Below are positions 53,061 to 62,266 of a stretch of 64,000 bases of DNA, in pieces. The notes below the pieces were generated by a model. The model saw only the letters and a program-made list of their open reading frames with translations, had not been told where the DNA came from and made no database searches. The number at the start of each line of letters is the position of its first letter. The stretch's first letter is position 1. Source of the DNA: Henriciella sp. AS95 (GTDB lineage Bacteria; Pseudomonadota; Alphaproteobacteria; Caulobacterales; Hyphomonadaceae); the NCBI RefSeq assembly GCF_038900055.1, contig NZ_JBBMQM010000001.1, positions 186,001 to 250,000 of the forward strand, read 5' to 3'. The translations under genes were made by a program, and so were the position numbers.

Positions 53061-53591
53061 CTAGGCGCTCGTCGGCTTGAAGGTTAAAGCTGCGCCATTG
53101 TTACAGTATCGGAGCCCCGTCGGCGCGGGGCCGTCACTGAAGACATGCCCCTGGTGCCCGAGACAGCGGGCACAGTGATATTCGGTCCGTTGCATCCAGA
53201 GCTTGTTGTCAGGCTTGGTGCCGAGATTGCCTTCAATGAACTGCCAGAAACTCGGCCAGCCCGTGCCGCTGTCATACTTCCACTCAGACTTGAAAAGCGG
53301 CAGGTCACAGCCTGCGCAGTGGAACGTCCCGTCTCGCTTCTCGTCATTCAACGGCGAGGTGAAGGCGCGTTCGGTGTCCTCTTCGCGCAGGACGGCAAAA
53401 GCCATGGGCGACAGGCGCTGGCGCCATTCGTCTTCTGAAAGCTCCCGCCATTTTGTTTCGGCATATTCGCTCTCGGCGGCAGAGGATGTCTCTGCGGTGC
53501 TTTTGGAATTAGTGCATGCGGTCAGCGCGGCACCGGCAGCCCCACTCAGAAGCAGGGTGCGACGGGTCAGGAAAGTGGTCGTACGGGTCAT
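53061..53591 (-). CDS. msrB: peptide-methionine (R)-S-oxide reductase, exported
   Basis: MsrB repairs methionine-R-sulfoxide. The 176-residue product has an N-terminal twin-arginine-like lipoprotein leader (TRRTLLLSGAAGAALTAC), so it works outside the cytoplasm. Zinc cysteines are CAGC and CARC, and the catalytic cysteine is in RYCNNGAALTF. An in-frame start 78 bases upstream would place the leader inside the protein, so I use 53591. Confidence 0.92.
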   Translation of the reverse strand: MTRTTTFLTRRTLLLSGAAGAALTACTNSKSTAETSSAAESEYAETKWRELSEDEWRQRLSPMAFAVLREEDTERAFTSPLNDEKRDGTFHCAGCDLPLFKSEWKYDSGTGWPSFWQFIEGNLGTKPDNKLWMQRTEYHCARCLGHQGHVFSDGPAPTGLRYCNNGAALTFKPTSA

Positions 53592-53747
53592 GCTTACGGA
53601 TATAGTTTGCCTAGCTTTACCGTCGATACACAAATGCGTGTGGATAAGGTCAGCTTCGCTCGGCCCCACATGCAGACGGGGGTCGCCAATTCGTCACGGG
53701 TTCACTAGAACGCCGGGCGTCGACAAGGTTAACCGAAGGACCGTCCC

Positions 53748-53999
53748 ATGGATGATGGAAAGCTGACAGAAGCCGCCAAGGAAAAGCTGCGCCTGACCAT
53801 CGAGCGCATTGAGCGCCTCGAGGAAGAAAAGAAAGAAGTCGCCGACCAGATCAAAGACGTCTTCGCCGAAGCCAAGGCCATGGGCTATGACACCAAGGCG
53901 CTGCGCCAGGTCATCCGCATCCGCAAACAGGACAAGCAGGAGCGCGAGGAGGCAGAAGCCGTCCTTGAGACCTATCTGATTGCCCTCGGCGAGATCTAG
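53748..53999 (+). CDS. gapR: GapR nucleoid-associated protein (DUF2312)
   Basis: An 83-residue DNA-binding protein that in Caulobacter binds overtwisted, AT-rich DNA and aids replication. The sequence shows the DUF2312 helical pair: [20 protein letters not shown] and [21 protein letters not shown]. Length and motifs match GapR. It is restricted mostly to Alphaproteobacteria and supports the taxonomic call. Confidence 0.95.
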   Translation: MDDGKLTEAAKEKLRLTIERIERLEEEKKEVADQIKDVFAEAKAMGYDTKALRQVIRIRKQDKQEREEAEAVLETYLIALGEI

Positions 54000-54051
54000 G
54001 CCCGCTCACCCCTTTTGCGTTTGGGCCAAACCGGCCTAAATTACCGGCATC

Positions 54052-54558
54052 ATGCCGCGCGATATCGACGAAAGAAAAAAGCGAAAAGCCCTGCGGAAAC
54101 TCCGCAAGGCTGCCGATCTAGCTGCGCGCGGCGAAGGCCCGGAACTCTCTGACTGGGAAAAGGAATTCCTCGAAGAGGTTGAGGAGCGCATCGAGACCTA
54201 TGGCTCGGCCTTCGCAGACCCTGAAAAAGGTAATCTCGAAGAGCCGATGTCGGCGCTCCAGACGCGCAAGCTGAAAGAGATCGACAAGAAAGCCCGCGGC
54301 AAGGGTGGCGGCTTCAAGACGCGCAAACCGCTCGGGTCCAAGAAGAAGCCGGCCTACACGCCCCGCGTGCGCCAGCTTGATGATGATGTTGAGGAAGAAG
54401 CGCCTCCGCCTCCGCCTCCGCCGAAAAAGCAGAAGCCGGAACTTGGCATCGTGAAGGCTAGCGAACTGAAGAAGGCTGAGCCCGCGAAGGCAAATCCAGC
54501 AGAGGCGCGCAAACGCCCGGCCTTTCGCGTCATTGAAGGCGGCAAGGATGACACCTGA
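54052..54558 (+). CDS. charged protein of unknown function
   Basis: A 168-residue acidic/basic protein. The N-terminal 60 residues form a helical region (RKALRKLRKAADLAARGEG and WEKEFLEEVEERIETYG); the rest is low-complexity with a proline run (APPPPPPPKKQKP) and Lys-rich parts, ending FRVIEGGKDDT. No family recognised. It follows gapR by 52 bases and overlaps the ASCH gene, so they are likely one transcript. Confidence 0.75.
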   Translation: MPRDIDERKKRKALRKLRKAADLAARGEGPELSDWEKEFLEEVEERIETYGSAFADPEKGNLEEPMSALQTRKLKEIDKKARGKGGGFKTRKPLGSKKKPAYTPRVRQLDDDVEEEAPPPPPPPKKQKPELGIVKASELKKAEPAKANPAEARKRPAFRVIEGGKDDT

Positions 54559-55012
54559 TCAGCAGGCCGCCTGGGACCGTTTCCAGACAGAGACCGGCGA
54601 TATCAGGAAACCCTATGACATCTTCGCCTTTGGCGACGGGCCGGCCCTCGCACGCGAGCTGCTCGATCTTGTCCTTGCCGGCACGAAGCGGGCCACAGCG
54701 TCCAGGCTTGGTCTATACCAGGCCGAATCCAAGCGTCCGCCGGCGACTGGAGACTTGTCGCTGGTCCTCGACGCGGAAGGGCGGCCCGCCTGCGTCATCG
54801 AAACCACACGGGTCGACATCTCGCCCTTCAACACCGCGACAGAAGAATTTGCCGGGGTGGAAGGCGAAGGCGACCGCTCGCTTGATTTCTGGCGCGCGGC
54901 CCACCTTTCCTACTTCCATCGCGAATGCGGGCGCGCGGGCACCATCTTTTCCGAAGACGAGCCCATCGTCTTCGAGCGCTTCCGGCTTATCTGGACTCTC
55001 GATCAGGAATGA
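54548..55012 (+). CDS. ASCH-domain protein
   Basis: A 154-residue single-domain protein of the ASCH fold (related to PUA, RNA-binding). Key segments are FGDGPALARELLDLVLAGTKRATAS (split as two family motifs), DLSLVLDAEGRPACVIET and FWRAAHLSYFHRECG. ASCH proteins of this type are proposed RNA-binding regulators or nucleases. Start at 54548 lies 8 bases after GAAGG and overlaps the previous gene by 11 bases. Confidence 0.85.
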   Translation: MTPDQQAAWDRFQTETGDIRKPYDIFAFGDGPALARELLDLVLAGTKRATASRLGLYQAESKRPPATGDLSLVLDAEGRPACVIETTRVDISPFNTATEEFAGVEGEGDRSLDFWRAAHLSYFHRECGRAGTIFSEDEPIVFERFRLIWTLDQE

Positions 55013-55048
55013 CGGACGCTTCCGTCCAAGCTTATGGAGCCCAAACCC

Positions 55049-55903
55049 ATGAAAACAGTCGTCATTACAGGCGCATCGACAGGCATCGGCCGCGCCGCCG
55101 CCGAACATCTCGCAGGCCAGGGCTGGAGCGTTTTCGCTGGCGTGCGCAAGCATTCCGATGGCGAGCCACTGAAGCAGGCCAATTCCAATATCACACCCAT
55201 CATCCTTGATGTTGCAAAACCGGACCAGGTGAAAGCCGCCGTACAGACCGTCTCGAAAGCGCTGGATGGCAAGACGCTGGACGGCCTCGTCAACAATGCC
55301 GGCATCGCCAATATGGGCCCGCTCGCGCTCCAGCCCATGGACGAGTTCGAGCAGCATTTCGAGGTCAACGTCTTCGGCCTGATGCGCACCACGCAGGCTT
55401 TTCTCCCGCTGCTCGGCATGGATGAAGCGCGCTCCGGCAAGAAAGGCCGGATCGTCAACATCACATCCGTCGGCGGGCGCCTCTCAGCGCCTTTCCTTGG
55501 CGCATATGCCGCGACCAAGCACGCCGTTGAGGCGATCACCGACGCGCTCCGCCGCGAACTCCTCATCTACGGCATCGATGCCATCGCCATTGGCCCGGGC
55601 TCGGTGAAGACCCCGATCTGGGACAAGGCCGAGGACATGAACAAGAACCAGCCTTATGCGAACTCGGTCTGGGCGAAGCCGATCGAACAGTTTGCGGATG
55701 TCATGCTGAAAGGCGGCAAAGAAGGGCTTGAGCCGAAAGTCATCGGTGAGACGATTGAAACCGCTCTTTCGGACGACAGCCCGAAGGCGCGCTATGCGCC
55801 CGTGCCAAACAAGCTCACCAACTGGACGATCCCGAAGCTCCTGCCCAAGCGCATGGTCGATAAGGCTATGGCCAAACGCTACGGGCTCGAGAAAAAAGAC
55901 TGA
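55049..55903 (+). CDS. short-chain dehydrogenase/reductase
   Basis: A 284-residue NAD(P)-dependent oxidoreductase. The Rossmann glycine motif is TGASTGIGRA near residues 7-16, NNAGIANMG follows, and the catalytic YAATK is preceded by the Ser in ITSVGG. Start 55049 has GGAG nine bases upstream; ATG 55034 is an alternative. Substrate unknown; resembles retinol dehydrogenase-like SDRs. Confidence 0.9.
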   Translation: MKTVVITGASTGIGRAAAEHLAGQGWSVFAGVRKHSDGEPLKQANSNITPIILDVAKPDQVKAAVQTVSKALDGKTLDGLVNNAGIANMGPLALQPMDEFEQHFEVNVFGLMRTTQAFLPLLGMDEARSGKKGRIVNITSVGGRLSAPFLGAYAATKHAVEAITDALRRELLIYGIDAIAIGPGSVKTPIWDKAEDMNKNQPYANSVWAKPIEQFADVMLKGGKEGLEPKVIGETIETALSDDSPKARYAPVPNKLTNWTIPKLLPKRMVDKAMAKRYGLEKKD

Positions 55904-55906
55904 GCG

Positions 55907-56800
55907 TCACGCCAGCAGGATCAGCGCGACAATACTCGCCGTCAGGATGGCAAGCCCGGCAAACTCGCGCGCGCTGATCTTTTCCTTAAAGAAGAAATAG
56001 GACGTCGCGATCGTGAAAATGATCTCAACCTGCCCGACAGCCCGCACCAGCGCCGCGTTGACCAGCGTCATCGCCGTGAACCAGCAGAGCGAGGCCAGCA
56101 TGCCGGCAAGGCCAACCAGCCCGGTCAGCTTCCAGGCGCTGAAGATGCGCGACAGCTCTCCGGCTTCGCGAAGCTTCAGGAACGCGCCAATCGCGGCTGA
56201 CTGAAACACCAGGACGCAGGCGAGCGTCACGCTCGCCCGCACGATAGCAGGCCCGTCCCCGAGCGACAGGGACGCCCCGCGGAAGCAGACCGCTGACAGG
56301 CCAAACAGGCCACCAGACAGGAGGCCATAGATCACGCGCTGATCGAACCGGAATCGCGATCCGTCCGCCGCCGCCGGCAGCGAGATGAGCAGGATGCCCA
56401 CCAAACCAAAGGCAATCGCGCCAAGCGCATAGAGGCTCAGCGTCTCATGCAGCACAACCAGCCCGATGAGCGCCGTCTGAAGCGCTTCGGTTTTCGTGAA
56501 CGCCGTGCCAACCGCGAAATTCCGGAAGGAGAAAAGGTGGATCATGAAGCCGGTCGCAAGGATCTGCGCGAGGCCGCCAACGACCAGCAGTCCCGCGAAA
56601 CCAGGGCCGGGCGCGGCGAGCTGCGTTCCCGTCGCTGACCAGAGGACCAGCGCGACGAGCACCGCCAGCGGCGCCGCAAAGATGAACCGCGCCGCGGTCG
56701 ATCCCCAGACGCTCAGTCGGTCGCGAAGCTTCTTCTGAAGCAGCGAGCGCACATTCTGCAGGAAGGCAGCGGCAAAGGTGATCGGGATCCAGAGAGCCAT
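55907..56800 (-). CDS. EamA/DMT-family transporter
   Basis: A 297-residue inner-membrane protein with ten hydrophobic helices in two EamA repeats (about 4-138 and 160-295). Carriers of this superfamily move small metabolites. Substrate unknown. It ends three bases from the converging SDR gene, with no terminator between. Confidence 0.85.
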   Translation of the reverse strand: MALWIPITFAAAFLQNVRSLLQKKLRDRLSVWGSTAARFIFAAPLAVLVALVLWSATGTQLAAPGPGFAGLLVVGGLAQILATGFMIHLFSFRNFAVGTAFTKTEALQTALIGLVVLHETLSLYALGAIAFGLVGILLISLPAAADGSRFRFDQRVIYGLLSGGLFGLSAVCFRGASLSLGDGPAIVRASVTLACVLVFQSAAIGAFLKLREAGELSRIFSAWKLTGLVGLAGMLASLCWFTAMTLVNAALVRAVGQVEIIFTIATSYFFFKEKISAREFAGLAILTASIVALILLA

Positions 56801-56847
56801 CGCCGCGCTTGTTCAGCGCAAGCGGCGGGCTGTCAATCAATCAGTTC

Positions 56848-57231
56848 CTACAGAAACCAGAGGATGGTGCCGAGCGCGAGTGTGCCACTCCCGAAGAGAA
56901 GCGAAATCGTCCGGAAGTTCTGGTGCCCCATGGGTTTGGCCGCGTGAGAGTCCATCCGGTCAGCCAGTGAACAGGCCTTCTTCTGGGCGAGCCAGAACAC
57001 GACGAGCGCGATCACCAGGAAAATCGTCGCGCCGGACTTGGCGAGCCAGGTCGGCTCGACCACCCTGAAGATCGCCTGGAAACCAAGGCCTAGACCGGCC
57101 GAGGCCAGCCCCGTCCGCATCCAGCCCGCAAAGGTGCGCTCATTGGCAAGGATTGTCCGGTCTTCGGCCCAGTCCGTGCGATCATGGGCGAGGTCTGTCC
57201 GCTCTTCGGCAAGATCATTCGAGGTTGGCAT
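56848..57231 (-). CDS. DUF202/YidH-family membrane protein with heptad repeats
   Basis: A 127-residue protein with three membrane helices and the DUF202 signature LANERTFAGWMRTG. The N-terminus shows a seven-residue repeat: ERTDLAH, DRTDWAE, DRTILAN, ERTFAGW at residues about 10-37, so the family motif has been copied upstream. Function of the family is unknown. Confidence 0.85.
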   Translation of the reverse strand: MPTSNDLAEERTDLAHDRTDWAEDRTILANERTFAGWMRTGLASAGLGLGFQAIFRVVEPTWLAKSGATIFLVIALVVFWLAQKKACSLADRMDSHAAKPMGHQNFRTISLLFGSGTLALGTILWFL

Positions 57232-57262
57232 GCCAGATTAACGGATTGAAACCCGTTTCGGT

Positions 57263-58159
57263 TCACCCGCGCGGATGGGCGCTCGCGACCACGGCGCGCA
57301 AACGCTCCGAATCGACACCGGTATAGACCTGCGTCGTCGACAGGCTGGCATGGCCGAGCAGCGTCTGAATCGCGCGCAAATCCGCCCCATGCGCCAGGAG
57401 GTGCGTTGCAAAGGCATGGCGCAGCGCATGCGGTGTCGCTGTTTCCGGCAGGCCAAGTGCCCCGCGCAGAACCTGCACACCTTTCTGGATGATCGCAGGC
57501 TGCAGCCGCTTGCCGCGCGCGCCATAAAAGAACGGTGTTTCCTTGCCGAGCGCATAAGGGCAATAGCGCGCATACTCGTCCATTGCCTTGCGCACAGTCG
57601 GGATGAGCGGAACGATCCGCACCTTGCCGCCCTTGCCGGTAATCCTCAGACGGTCCGGCGCCGGGCGCACATCGCCATTGAGACCCAGCGCCTCCGAAAT
57701 CCGAAGCCCTGCCCCATAGAGAAGCGTCAGCACAGCGACGTCACGCGCCGCGATCCATGGCTCTTCAGCGAAGGCTTCTGCCGTCTCGATCATGTCCTTT
57801 GCCGCAGACACCGACACCGGGCGCGGCAGACGCGCCCCACGCTTCGGGCCCTGCAGGAAGGCGATCTCTGGGTTCTCGATACCGTGATGATGGTCGAGCC
57901 AGTGATAGAAGGTCTTGATGGCCGACAGCACCCGCGCAATCGAGGCATCTGACAGACCGTCCCGCCTGCGTTTGGCGAGATAGGCGCGAATGTCAGACGC
58001 ATGCAGATGGCGAAACGCCTTGATGGCGATCTCCTCGCCCAGATGCTCATTCAGAAAACCGAAGAAGCTCGCAAGGTCATGACCGTAAGCTTCAACCGTA
58101 TTATCCGCGAGCCGGCGCTCGCGTGCGACATAGTCGAGAAAGGCGGAGAGAATTTCCAT
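57263..58159 (-). CDS. xerC: XerC-type tyrosine recombinase
   Basis: A 298-residue site-specific recombinase that resolves chromosome dimers at dif. SAM-like N-domain (residues 1-90), catalytic domain with R in GAGLRISE, K in GKGGK, H-x-x-R in HALRHAF, H in LLGHAS and the nucleophile Y in TQVYTG. Its place beside priA is the usual alphaproteobacterial location of the chromosomal xerC, not a mobile integrase. Confidence 0.92.
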   Translation of the reverse strand: MEILSAFLDYVARERRLADNTVEAYGHDLASFFGFLNEHLGEEIAIKAFRHLHASDIRAYLAKRRRDGLSDASIARVLSAIKTFYHWLDHHHGIENPEIAFLQGPKRGARLPRPVSVSAAKDMIETAEAFAEEPWIAARDVAVLTLLYGAGLRISEALGLNGDVRPAPDRLRITGKGGKVRIVPLIPTVRKAMDEYARYCPYALGKETPFFYGARGKRLQPAIIQKGVQVLRGALGLPETATPHALRHAFATHLLAHGADLRAIQTLLGHASLSTTQVYTGVDSERLRAVVASAHPRG

Positions 58160-58251
58160 GTCTGCGGAGTGTCAGCGACAGGTCTTAAGGGGGGATTTAT
58201 GGTGAACGCGGCGGGTGACGGAATCAGCAGGGCGCTCTAAACCCTCCCCAA

Positions 58252-60420
58252 ATGAAACTCGCCCGCATCCTCTTCCCGCTCCCCCTGCCAGAGCCATTCG
58301 ACTACGCCATTCCCGATGGCATGAGTGTCGAGCCGGGCAGCTATGTCCGCGCCCCGCTCGGCAAGATCGAGCGCACCGGCGTCGTCTGGGAGGTGGTCGA
58401 GAAGAAAGCCGACGATGAGCGGGAGCTGAAACCCGTCCTCGATATCTTTCCGGTCCCGCCCATGACGGCGGCGATGCGCCGATTTGTCAGCTTTGCGGCC
58501 CGCTACAATGTCGCGCACCCCGGTCATGTCCTCGCCATGGCGCTACGGGCGCGCGGCGGTCTGAAGCCCTCACCAACCTCAACAATCTATGTCCCGACCG
58601 GCCACCGCTCCAACAGGATGACAGATGCGCGTGTGAAGGTTCTGGATGCCGCCAGCGAGGCCGGCCCGACAAACGCCGCAGAACTTGCCCGTCAGGCCGG
58701 CGTCTCGCCTGGCGTTGTCAAAGGACTGGTCGATATCGGCGCCCTCGAAGCGCGCGAGGTCGACACCGACCTACCCTACCCCCAGCCGACCAATTTTGGC
58801 GTTGGCGATCACCTCACAGGCGAGCAGGCGGAAGCGGGGAAGGAATTGCGCGGGGCTGTCGCCAGGGGCGGCTTCCAGCCTTTCCTGCTCGATGGCATTA
58901 CAGGCTCCGGCAAAACGGAGGTCTATTTCGAAGCGATCGCCGAAGCGCTTTCCAAGGCCGATGACGCGCAAGTCCTTGTCCTCCTGCCTGAAATTGCGCT
59001 GACCCAGGCTGTGCTGTCCCGCTTCGAAGCCCGCTTCGGCGCGCCGCCTGCGCCCTGGCATTCGGGCCTCTCGGACGCAGAGCGCCGCCGCACCTGGCGT
59101 GAGACCGCGCATGGCCGCGCCCGCATTGTCATCGGCGCGCGCTCGGCCCTGTTCCTGCCTTTCCGAAACCTGAAACTCATCATCATCGACGAAGAGCACG
59201 ACACCTCTTTCAAACAGGAAGACGGCGTCACCTATCATGCTCGCGACATGGGCGTGATGCGCGCCAAGCTGGAAGACGCCTCGATCATTCTCGCCTCGGC
59301 GACCCCCGCGCTTGAGACGATGGTGAACGCAGAACAGGGCCGTTACCAGCGCCTGAAACTGTCGGCCCGCCCCGGCGCGGCAAAGCTGCCGGACATCGAA
59401 CTGGTCGACCTGCGAAGCAATCCGCCCGAAAAAGGCAACTGGCTGTCCCCGGTTCTCTCTCGCGCGCTTGTCGAAACGCTGGAGGCAGGCGAGCAGTCTC
59501 TCCTGTTCCTCAACCGGCGCGGCTATGCCCCGCTCGTCATCTGCAAGGCGTGCGGTGAGCGCCTGAAAAGCCCGGCGACCGAAAGCTGGCTGACCGAGCA
59601 TCGCTACACCAATCGCCTCGTCTGCCACCTCACCGGCTGGTCGATGCCGAAGCCGGAAAAATGCCCGATGTGCGGCGCGAAAGACTCGCTCATGGGTGTC
59701 GGCCCGGGCGTTGAACGCGTTGCAGAAGAAGTTCGCACGCTCCTCCCGCAGGCCCGGATCGAGATCTTCTCCTCAGACACGGCCCGCTCCGGCGAGGAGA
59801 CACGCGGCATCGTCACCCGCATGGCCGAGGGCGAGATCGACGTCCTGATCGGCACGCAGATTGTCGCCAAGGGCCATAATTTCCCGAAGCTCACGCTGGT
59901 TGGTGTCGTCGACGCAGATAGCGGCATGAAAGGCGGCGACCTTCGCGCAGGCGAGCGCACCTATCAGCTGCTTTCCCAGGTCGCAGGACGGGCAGGCCGC
60001 GCCGAACACCCCGGACGCGCCTTCATCCAGACCTACGCGCCTGAAAACCCTGCCATGATCGCGCTCGCGGCCGGTGACCGCGACGGCTTCCTGCAGATCG
60101 AGCGGGATGTCCGCGCTGAACTGATGCTGCCGCCATTCGGGCGGATGGCCGCTCTTATCATGTCTGCGCCCACGCCAGAGCTTATCCAGGAAGCAGGCAA
60201 GATCGCCGGACAGGCCGCGCCGAACGGCGAAGGCGTCACCGTCTACGGCCCTGCCCCCGCGCCGATCTCCATCCTGCGCGGGCGTCACCGCATCCGCTTC
60301 CTTGTCACCAGCCCCCGCGATGTCGACATGTCGGCCTACATGACCACCTGGCTCGCCGCGATGAAGCTTCCCTCACAGGTCCGCGTTTCCGCAGATATCG
60401 ATCCGTATTCCTTCCTCTGA
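58252..60420 (+). CDS. priA: primosomal helicase PriA
   Basis: PriA restarts collapsed replication forks. The 722-residue product has the 3' DNA-binding domain, Walker A GITGSGKTEVY near residue 220 and DEEH motif II near 306. The zinc-binding insert keeps only five cysteines (C431, C434, C458, C471, C474) of the usual eight; CPxC is SPAT and CHxCG is CHLTG. It diverges from xerC. Confidence 0.94.
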   Translation: MKLARILFPLPLPEPFDYAIPDGMSVEPGSYVRAPLGKIERTGVVWEVVEKKADDERELKPVLDIFPVPPMTAAMRRFVSFAARYNVAHPGHVLAMALRARGGLKPSPTSTIYVPTGHRSNRMTDARVKVLDAASEAGPTNAAELARQAGVSPGVVKGLVDIGALEAREVDTDLPYPQPTNFGVGDHLTGEQAEAGKELRGAVARGGFQPFLLDGITGSGKTEVYFEAIAEALSKADDAQVLVLLPEIALTQAVLSRFEARFGAPPAPWHSGLSDAERRRTWRETAHGRARIVIGARSALFLPFRNLKLIIIDEEHDTSFKQEDGVTYHARDMGVMRAKLEDASIILASATPALETMVNAEQGRYQRLKLSARPGAAKLPDIELVDLRSNPPEKGNWLSPVLSRALVETLEAGEQSLLFLNRRGYAPLVICKACGERLKSPATESWLTEHRYTNRLVCHLTGWSMPKPEKCPMCGAKDSLMGVGPGVERVAEEVRTLLPQARIEIFSSDTARSGEETRGIVTRMAEGEIDVLIGTQIVAKGHNFPKLTLVGVVDADSGMKGGDLRAGERTYQLLSQVAGRAGRAEHPGRAFIQTYAPENPAMIALAAGDRDGFLQIERDVRAELMLPPFGRMAALIMSAPTPELIQEAGKIAGQAAPNGEGVTVYGPAPAPISILRGRHRIRFLVTSPRDVDMSAYMTTWLAAMKLPSQVRVSADIDPYSFL

Positions 60421-60507
60421 GAGGCTTGGCGAACTTTGTCGCACCAGGGCGATGTCACTGGTGCAGTCGTCCCTCACCCTCTATCAGACGTTGTGAGAGG
60501 ATTGGAT

Positions 60508-61503
60508 TTGCCAGACGAGCGCTCTCCCGAAACCACACCCAGAGGCCAGAACAGCCTGTTCCGGTTCGCCGGAATTATCGTGGTATTATCGGTGCTGGCC
60601 CTCACACTTCTGGCCTGCCTTTACGCGGCCTCTGGACGGTTCGAAACGCTGTCGGTCAGCCTCACCATTCTTGTCGGCATTCCATTCTGCATCGGGGCCG
60701 TCAGCCGGCTATTGTTCAGATTGTTCTACCGCGCGGCAGACGACACCGTGACGGGCATCGCCTTCATTGCCGTATTTGTTGCGCTTTGCGTTAGCGCGAT
60801 CGTTCTGCGCGAAGCCATGATCTGTATTCTCATGGCAGCGCCTTTCTTGCTGATCGGCGGATGGCTTGGCGTTTTCTTTATGGGGCTTGCCCTGCAACGT
60901 AGACCGGATAGTCCGCGGGCCAACGGCGCCGCGCTCCTGTTTATCCCATTCGCCTTGCTGGGCACCGACCTGCATCTGAAGCCCACAACGCAGGACTTCA
61001 CCGTTAGCCGGGACGTTCTGATCGATGCGCCTGTCGAGCGTGTCCGTCCTCTTTTGTTCGACATGCGCGACATTTCAGAAGAGGAGGGACGCTGGAACAT
61101 CACACAGGACGTCTTCGGCGTTCCGCGACCGGTCTCCGCGGTCGTCGATGCCGATCGGCGCATGGCCTTGTGGCAGAACGACGTTTCCTTCGAAGAACAC
61201 ATTGAGTTCATGTCGGACAACGAAATGCGCTGGCGCTTTGTCTTCCCGAACGATTCCGTCGCACGCCATTCGGACCGACACATTTCTCCCGACGGCGTCC
61301 ATCTCAAGGTCGAAAGCGGCGGATACCAGCTGGAAGCCTTGCCCGACGGGCGCACCCGGCTGACCCTCAGCACGACCTATGTGGCGACGACCCCGGTCAA
61401 TGCTTACGCCTCTCTATGGGGCGAGCTTATCCTTGGCGATATTCAATCCAATGTTCTCGCGATAATCGAAGGGCGGGCCGAGGCCCAATCGGTCTCCAAC
61501 TGA
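60508..61503 (+). CDS. membrane protein with SRPBCC-like C-terminal domain
   Basis: A 331-residue protein with four hydrophobic helices in the N-terminal half (for example IIVVLSVLALTLLACLYA and ICILMAAPFLLIGGWLGVF) and a C-terminal soluble domain (about 150-325) with a START/SRPBCC-like layout (RDVLIDAPVERVRPLLFDM and PDGRTRLTLSTTYV). I prefer TTG 60508, which has AGAGGA six bases upstream; a TTG at 60436 adds 24 residues. Function unknown; polyketide-cyclase-like domains bind hydrophobic ligands. Confidence 0.72.
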   Translation: MPDERSPETTPRGQNSLFRFAGIIVVLSVLALTLLACLYAASGRFETLSVSLTILVGIPFCIGAVSRLLFRLFYRAADDTVTGIAFIAVFVALCVSAIVLREAMICILMAAPFLLIGGWLGVFFMGLALQRRPDSPRANGAALLFIPFALLGTDLHLKPTTQDFTVSRDVLIDAPVERVRPLLFDMRDISEEEGRWNITQDVFGVPRPVSAVVDADRRMALWQNDVSFEEHIEFMSDNEMRWRFVFPNDSVARHSDRHISPDGVHLKVESGGYQLEALPDGRTRLTLSTTYVATTPVNAYASLWGELILGDIQSNVLAIIEGRAEAQSVSN

Positions 61504-61698
61504 TCCGTATTCGTTCCTTTAGACGGCCTTTGGCCAGCAATTGTGCCAATCGGTCGCGCCTGTACCGCTGCGGCCATGTTGTCAGCCTCCAAACGAAGTG
61601 CTAAGCGCCCTCACAAGCGTTGGGTTGGGGCTCTGCCACCGACCCACACCCCATGTTTCACACCCTGGGCTTTTGCCCTCAACAGACGGAAAAAGGTC

Positions 61699-62259
61699 TT
61701 GGCCGCATCTTCCGCCTCCCATGCAAATGAAACCGCGCGGCGCTATGCCAGCGCGCTTTTCAATCTCGCCAATGAAAAAGGCGAACTGGAACGCGTTGAC
61801 ACAGATCTCGCAAGCTTTGCCGCTATGGCAAAGGACAGCGAGGATCTGACGCGCCTTCTCGATTCGCCTGCTTTCGGCCGCGATGAAAAAACCAAGGCGC
61901 TTCAGGCAATTGCCGAGAAAGCCGGTCTTGCGAAAATGGTTGCGAACTTCCTCGCCACCATGGCCACCAATGGCCGTTCGAACGAGATTGTCAGCGCCGC
62001 TCATCATTTCGACGAGCTCTACGCAAAGCACCGCGGCGTCAAACGCGCCATTGCGCGGACCGCAGAGGCGATGACCGCTGAACAGCGTCAGAAGCTTGAA
62101 GCTGTCCTCGCAAAAGCTGTAGGCAGCGACATCGAACTCGAAACCGAGGTCGTTCCAGACCTCATCGGCGGCATCCAGCTGCGTGTCGGATCTACCCTGA
62201 TCGACGCCAGTGTCGCCTCCAAACTTGAACGTATGAACACCGCCATGAAGGGAGCTTAG
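61699..62259 (+). CDS. atpH: F1 ATP synthase delta subunit
   Basis: The stalk subunit joining F1 to Fo. The 186-residue product runs [20 protein letters not shown] to [10 protein letters not shown], with the family helices [15 protein letters not shown] and [16 protein letters not shown]. It starts at TTG 61699, close after AAAAAGG; other starts in frame would read through intergenic DNA. Length matches typical alphaproteobacterial AtpH. First gene of atpHAG(DC). Confidence 0.92.
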   Translation: MAASSASHANETARRYASALFNLANEKGELERVDTDLASFAAMAKDSEDLTRLLDSPAFGRDEKTKALQAIAEKAGLAKMVANFLATMATNGRSNEIVSAAHHFDELYAKHRGVKRAIARTAEAMTAEQRQKLEAVLAKAVGSDIELETEVVPDLIGGIQLRVGSTLIDASVASKLERMNTAMKGA

Positions 62260-62266
62260 AGGCTCG

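Noticed and set aside
57263-58159. Tyrosine recombinase as a sign of a mobile element
   Set aside because: Length, motifs and location beside priA identify chromosomal XerC; no attachment repeats or cargo genes nearby.
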